From assembly GCA_029261405.1 (NCBI GenBank), contig JAJDBK010000001.1, positions 31,109-95,108 on the forward strand: DNA of 64,000 bases, in the 5' to 3' direction. The notes beneath the pieces were generated by a model. The model was not told where the DNA came from. It saw only the letters and a list, made by a program, of their open reading frames with translations, and did no database searches. The number at the start of each line of letters is the position of its first letter. Positions within the stretch are counted from its first letter, which is position 1. Position numbers and translations under genes: made by a program. Positions 59,616 to 64,000 of the stretch are shown here, piece after piece. Source of the DNA: Nitrospinaceae bacterium. GTDB taxonomy: Bacteria > Nitrospinota_A > UBA7883 > JAJDBK01.

Positions 59616-61856
59616 CTACTCTTCCAACACAAGGTTAGTGATCTCATCGGTCTGTTTGAAGTCGTATTCCGGGTATTCATATATCGACATTCTCGGCTCA
59701 GTCTGCCCAAGGGAATAACCCCAGACACTTTCGTATTCAGCGACATCCTCCCCCATGATGTCCAGATGCTCCAGGTATTCGCTTATCGATTTCGACTCTA
59801 TGATAACGACCTTGCCCATCTTGTTGATTATCGGGCTGTGGCGTCGGGTGGAGTCGTGTTCGAACTCCAGAATCCTCCTACCGTATCTGGTGATACCGAT
59901 TACCCGGAATGTGAGGCTTTTTCCGACTCCGGGAAGATTTAGCACATTCCTGTCAGTGGCGAGAAAGGAGAGACCTGACGATGAGAGAATATCGCCAATG
60001 TTCTCCACCATATTTTCAGCTTCCAGCGGGAAACGCCGGATATCGTCCTGATATTTTTCGGGGAGCAGGCCAAACACCTTCTCCTCCATCTGTTCCTGGA
60101 CGGCGCGAGCGTTGGTGGCGAAGTTGTGATGGTTCTCCATATAACCCTTTACGGAAAAGGTGTAATAACAAAGAACCCCTATTTTGTTTAAAACCTTGCG
60201 CAGTTTTGCGGTATGCCCTCTGCGGGAGGCGGAAGAGGTGAGGACATGCTGGTTTGTCACGGTCCAGCCGGCCGAGATCAGTTTACGCACCCCTTCGGCC
60301 GCCGTGGGGGTAACTTCCATGGGAGAGATGAAGTGGGTCTGAACCAGGAACTGTTTTATCCCTATTTTCGACGCTTTCGCTTTAAAATCAGCCAGAATCT
60401 TCGTAAGGTGGGCGGTGATCCTTTGCGGAATATATACCGGCAAGCGTGTGCCAAGCCTTACCCGCAGGATCTCGGCGTATTTTTCTCCTTCTTTTCTCGA
60501 TTTGTTTGCTGTGACCTTGCGTAACGCCATTTCATATATCGCGTCGAGAATTTTTTCGAGAGAGCTATCGGAGCTCATCATGGCGTCTCCGCCGGTTATC
60601 AGTACGTCTCTGAGCTGTGAGTCGTTCTCGAAATAATCGGTCAGTCTTCTGAGCTTCTCGTCCCAGCTCTCATTCGGTTTGAGCTTCTCCAGATCGAAAT
60701 TAAGGTGTCCGCTCTGGAAGTCGTACATGCGCTGACACGAAGAGCAAAGACCTCCGCACGCCCTGCCGACGGTATCGGGAATCAGGATTGCTACTTCCGG
60801 GTAACGCCTGTGAACGTTGTTGCTGGTGGGGAGGAGCCATCCGGCGGCGTTCGGTTTTCCCGGTTCGACCTTATCCTCTTTCTCCCAGGCGACGATATGC
60901 CCGAACTCGTTTATCAACCGTTGGCTGTAAATGACGTAATCCCTTAATGGCTGGTCGGCGCCAACGGCGAAATAAGGGACCCGCGCATGAAGCAGTGAGA
61001 GGTAATACGGATTGATAAAGAAGGGAATCCCGGCCTTCTCGGCGCTGTATAGGGTTCTCATCGTATCAGGATCGATGGAATAATCGAGCATTTCGTTGAG
61101 CAGGTCGGGTGAACGGAGGGCGAAGCTCAGATGAAACCTTGAATCGTCCCACCATTCAAGCGCCTTCTCATATTTTTGCTTGAAAGTCATATCGGGCTCG
61201 AAAGCAAACCTTGCGCTGACCACATCTTTTTTATCCATACGTTCGATGATGAGTTTCAGGATACGAGCCTTGTTCTCTTTCCTGAGTTGAACGATTCTCG
61301 GATCAAGCCCGGAAGGCCATCGTTTCATCCACCCCTCGACATCAATCCGGCTCGGAAGTTTTCTATCGTGTTCACCACTTAACTGCCGGAACAGATGGAT
61401 CATATCCTCGAAGAAATATGGTTTTGCGCCGCCGATACCAAACTTGACGGCAAGCCAGATCATCTTTATCGGGTTACTCACCGCTATCTCGCCCCGCAGG
61501 TTCTGATCCTCAAACTCCCTGCCGGCGTTCCTTATGTAGTCGAGCAACCGGATAGCGGAGTAATCGCGCCATTTAAGCGACTCGAAAGATTTTCTCCCTT
61601 CGTGATCGTCCTTGTAGTAGTTCGCGGCGTCCGGGTTGCTTTCGAGAATAACGGTCACCCACTCCTCCACTCCAACGAGAGCTTCTATTTCGTTGCTTGC
61701 GTTATGAAGTATCTCTTCGAGCTTCGGGTTCTCGTTCAGAAGTTGTTTTAAAAGCTTGTGCGCTTTAGGGTTGATGGCAATTTTGTCGAGTTCAGTTATT
61801 TTCGGGAATACATCGTCACGCCGCCTGCGGGGAGCCTCCGTTCCACTATTTTTCAT
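59616..61856 (-). CDS. KamA-family radical SAM protein (lysine 2,3-aminomutase-like), long form
   Basis: A 746-aa protein. The radical SAM motif is ACGGLCSSCQRMYDF (CX3CX2C). Later motifs LRDVLITGGDAMMSS and VQTHFISPMEVTPTAAEGVRKL are of the aminomutase type. It has an N-terminal extension of about 300 residues, so it is much longer than lysine 2,3-aminomutase (about 420). Long KamA relatives occur in Bacteroidetes and others and their substrate is not known. It converges on the arginine decarboxylase gene. Confidence 0.9.
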   Translation of the reverse strand: MKNSGTEAPRRRRDDVFPKITELDKIAINPKAHKLLKQLLNENPKLEEILHNASNEIEALVGVEEWVTVILESNPDAANYYKDDHEGRKSFESLKWRDYSAIRLLDYIRNAGREFEDQNLRGEIAVSNPIKMIWLAVKFGIGGAKPYFFEDMIHLFRQLSGEHDRKLPSRIDVEGWMKRWPSGLDPRIVQLRKENKARILKLIIERMDKKDVVSARFAFEPDMTFKQKYEKALEWWDDSRFHLSFALRSPDLLNEMLDYSIDPDTMRTLYSAEKAGIPFFINPYYLSLLHARVPYFAVGADQPLRDYVIYSQRLINEFGHIVAWEKEDKVEPGKPNAAGWLLPTSNNVHRRYPEVAILIPDTVGRACGGLCSSCQRMYDFQSGHLNFDLEKLKPNESWDEKLRRLTDYFENDSQLRDVLITGGDAMMSSDSSLEKILDAIYEMALRKVTANKSRKEGEKYAEILRVRLGTRLPVYIPQRITAHLTKILADFKAKASKIGIKQFLVQTHFISPMEVTPTAAEGVRKLISAGWTVTNQHVLTSSASRRGHTAKLRKVLNKIGVLCYYTFSVKGYMENHHNFATNARAVQEQMEEKVFGLLPEKYQDDIRRFPLEAENMVENIGDILSSSGLSFLATDRNVLNLPGVGKSLTFRVIGITRYGRRILEFEHDSTRRHSPIINKMGKVVIIESKSISEYLEHLDIMGEDVAEYESVWGYSLGQTEPRMSIYEYPEYDFKQTDEITNLVLEE

Positions 61857-62052
61857 TCATCAAGCTCCTCTATTACAACGCACCATCCCGGCGCACAACC
61901 TGCATCACAGGTAAACATCGGGTGTGTTATTGGAAGAAATAATCAGCCACAGTCAGGTAGGATATTAACAAGAGAAGGCTGGCATTACAAGGGCAGGCCA
62001 GATCAGCCTTGAGAGTGTGCCTTTTTCGCTAACGAACCTTTAGTAGCTTTGG

Positions 62053-63693
62053 TCAGGATAAAGCGTTGTTCACTATCGATTTCGCCTCCTCCTGCACTTT
62101 TATCAGATGATCACGGCCTATAAAACTCTCCGCGTATATTTTATAAATCTCTTCTGTGCCGGAGGGGCGAGCGGCGAACCAGCCGTTCTCCGTCACAACT
62201 TTCAACCCGCCGATAGAGGCGCCATTACCAACAGCGTGGGTCAGCTTTGCCTTGATATCCTCCCCGGCAAGGGACGTTGCTTTCACCATGTCGGGCGACA
62301 GGTTTGCCAAAATCTTCTTCTGATCGATCGTAGCTGGCGCATCGATCCTTTCGTAGACAGGCGAACCAAACTTCTCTTCAAAACCTTTATACAATTCGCC
62401 AGGATCGCATCCCATCTTCGCCGTGATCTCACAAGCCAGCAGGTTGAGGATGATTCCGTCCTTGTCAGTGGTCCAGACGGTCCCGTCTTTGCGGAGAAAC
62501 GACGCCCCGGACGACTCCTCCCCGCCGAATCCGCAGGAACCATCGAGCAGTCCATCTACGAACCATTTAAAACCGACCGGGACCTCCATAAGCTCCCTGC
62601 CAAGGTCCGCCACCACACGATCAATCATACTGCTTGAGACGAGAGTTTTCCCTACCTTCGCCGATGGCGCCCAGCCTGGCCGGTTCCTGAAAAGGTAACC
62701 AATGGCAACTGAGAGGTAGTGGTTCGGGTTCATTATGCCGACGCTTTTGGTTACGATACCGTGACGGTCGTAGTCGGGATCGTTACCGAAAGCGATATCG
62801 AACCTGTCCTTGAGGTCGATCAGTCCTGCCATGGCGTAGGGGGAAGAGCAATCCATCCTGATCTTTCCATCCCTGTCTACCCGCATGAATGAAAAGGTCG
62901 GATCGATGGTTTTGTTGACCAGTTTGATGTTCAGACCGTACATGTCGGCCATCGGCTCCCAGAAAGCGATACCGGAGCCACCCATCGGATCGACACCGAT
63001 CTCAAGCCCCGCCCCGGCTATAGCGTCCATATCGACAACGTTTTCGAGGTCTTCAACATAAGGCGTTATGTAGTCGTATTCCATAGTCGTATCCGCCTTG
63101 ACCGCTCTGTTATATGGGATACATTTCACATTACGGCAGTGGGCGCTAAGGATCTCGTTCGCCCTCCCCTCAATCAGGCTGGTAACATCAGAGCCTGCCG
63201 GACCGCCGTGGATTTCGTTATATTTAAAACCACCATCTCCGGGCGGGTTGTGAGACGGAGTGATGACAACACCATCGGCCAGACCCGATGTTTTACCCCT
63301 GTTATGGGTGAGGATGGCGTGGGAGATAACCGGAGTCGGGGTGTATCCCCTCCCCTGCGAAACCTTCACAGCAACACCGTTTCCAGCAAAAACCTGCAAC
63401 GCCGTAATAAAGGCCGGTTCCGACAAGGCGTGGGTATCCATCCCCATAAAGAGCGGACCTGTGATCCCCTTACCGCTACGATATTCGCAAATAGCCTGAC
63501 AGATGGCGAGAATGTGATCTTCGTTAAAACTTCCGGCAAGCGACGATCCCCTGTGACCAGATGTGCCGAACGCCACGCGATGGTCTCGGTTTTCAGGCTC
63601 CGGTTTGTTTGTATAATATGCGCTTACCAGTCTCGGTATATTCTCGAGCAGTTCTGCGGGTACCGGTTTTCCGGCCAGTTCATTTACAGACAT
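62053..63693 (-). CDS. pgm: Phosphoglucomutase (alpha-D-glucose phosphate-specific)
   Basis: A 546-aa enzyme: [20 protein letters not shown], the phosphoserine loop [15 protein letters not shown], the metal loop [12 protein letters not shown], the sugar loop [10 protein letters not shown] and the phosphate site [12 protein letters not shown]. It interconverts glucose 1- and 6-phosphate. No close partner in an operon. Confidence 0.97.
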   Translation of the reverse strand: MSVNELAGKPVPAELLENIPRLVSAYYTNKPEPENRDHRVAFGTSGHRGSSLAGSFNEDHILAICQAICEYRSGKGITGPLFMGMDTHALSEPAFITALQVFAGNGVAVKVSQGRGYTPTPVISHAILTHNRGKTSGLADGVVITPSHNPPGDGGFKYNEIHGGPAGSDVTSLIEGRANEILSAHCRNVKCIPYNRAVKADTTMEYDYITPYVEDLENVVDMDAIAGAGLEIGVDPMGGSGIAFWEPMADMYGLNIKLVNKTIDPTFSFMRVDRDGKIRMDCSSPYAMAGLIDLKDRFDIAFGNDPDYDRHGIVTKSVGIMNPNHYLSVAIGYLFRNRPGWAPSAKVGKTLVSSSMIDRVVADLGRELMEVPVGFKWFVDGLLDGSCGFGGEESSGASFLRKDGTVWTTDKDGIILNLLACEITAKMGCDPGELYKGFEEKFGSPVYERIDAPATIDQKKILANLSPDMVKATSLAGEDIKAKLTHAVGNGASIGGLKVVTENGWFAARPSGTEEIYKIYAESFIGRDHLIKVQEEAKSIVNNALS

Positions 63694-63925
63694 TTTTTTC
63701 CTGTGTTGATAACTTTTCGTTTGCAGTCTATCAAAAAGCGGAATTCATGGACAGGGAAAGGGTGTCTTCATTTACGACATGTTCACTGCCCTGAATGAGG
63801 ACAGTAAGTGAAATCAGAAATTATAGTTAAAGACATCTTACTGTTTTTACTGCCGATAAATTAGTCGCCCCTGAAAAAGCAGAAATAGCCCTATAAACGT
63901 TGGTTATTCTCAACTTGAGCAGTGT

Positions 63926-63931
63926 ATAATA
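63926..63931 (+). promoter_or_regulatory. -10 element upstream of the right-edge gene
   Basis: A perfect TATAAT about 46 bases before a possible start. A TTGGTT lies 19 bp upstream as a poor -35. Confidence 0.4.
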
Positions 63932-63976
63932 TTGCCATGTAATCACCAATACCTCTCAAAACCTGGAGATTATTCA

Positions 63977-64000
63977 TTGAAATCCAAACCTGAATCTGAC
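63977..64000 (+). CDS. Possible start of a gene, cut by the right edge
   Basis: A TTG follows GGAG at 8 bases and opens eight codons (MKSKPESD) before the window ends. The TATAAT upstream supports a transcript. Too short to name. Confidence 0.35.

Noticed and set aside
1..64000. CRISPR array, prophage or integrative element
   Set aside because: No regularly spaced repeats, integrase, phage structural gene or tRNA-linked attachment site was seen.

Overview
The window reads as chromosome from a Gram-negative, respiring bacterium rich in c-type cytochromes. Several features together point to a Nitrospinota- or Desulfobacterota-like (former 'deltaproteobacterial') lineage: an ATP synthase locus with only the F0 part (atpZ/atpI-like, atpB, atpE), a class I lysyl-tRNA synthetase, a pyruvoyl-dependent arginine decarboxylase, a long KamA-family radical SAM protein, NtrC-type regulators, and a CydA-like oxidase subunit set among cytochromes c. 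That placement is inference from gene content. There is no rRNA or tRNA, and I see no phage and no CRISPR. The only mobile DNA is one MITE-like element inside a dead DNA methyltransferase gene, plus palindromic REP-like repeats.

Layout. 1-9.8 kb (minus strand): a respiratory cluster. It reads from a newly noticed 38-aa membrane protein into a CydA-like integral membrane subunit, two membrane-anchored cytochromes c, a diheme cytochrome c fused to an ethylbenzene-dehydrogenase-type heme-b domain, two soluble cytochromes c and an NTF2-like secreted protein, and ends at a strong terminator. A separate unit follows with a cytochrome b that carries its own C-terminal heme-c motif, and a lipoprotein. 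10.3-16.6 kb (minus): a corrinoid methyl-transfer locus (B12-binding protein, MtaA-like/RACo-like fusion) bracketed by an NtrC-type response regulator and a PAS histidine kinase. 17-23.5 kb (minus): a tightly overlapping operon that looks like cytochrome c maturation and thiol redox machinery (CcdA, CcmH-like, two TlpA-like thioredoxins, an FGE-like protein) with unusual heme proteins, one carrying CX3CH instead of CXXCH. 23.7-32.3 kb: a parvulin isomerase, the broken dcm gene with the MITE, a second NtrC-type regulator, a chemoreceptor and a hybrid sensor kinase. 32.3-34.1 kb: arsM divergent from a three-gene coupled operon (cysteine-containing 62-aa protein, 36-aa cysteine-rich membrane protein, ECF sigma factor with a cysteine-rich tail). 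The two units are driven by mirror-image promoters with identical -35 and -10 cores and identical spacing. 34-64 kb: mostly housekeeping genes (panE, DUF503, rbfA, truB, lysK, the SRP RNA ffs, bioF/bioB, polyprenyl synthase, F0 genes, ffh-rpsP-khpA-rimM-trmD-RNA methyltransferase-rplS, a giant AsmA-like protein, PE methyltransferase-like, nadE, arginine decarboxylase, KamA-like, phosphoglucomutase).

The strongest candidate for an undescribed system is the divergent arsM/ECF-sigma unit: sequence symmetry shows both halves probably answer to one sigma factor, and two microproteins between promoter and sigma gene look like thiol or metal sensors. Next are the CydA-like/multi-cytochrome cluster with its small membrane protein, the corrinoid fusion locus with a degenerate zinc site and its own two-component system, and the maturation operon with CX3CH and CXC motifs.
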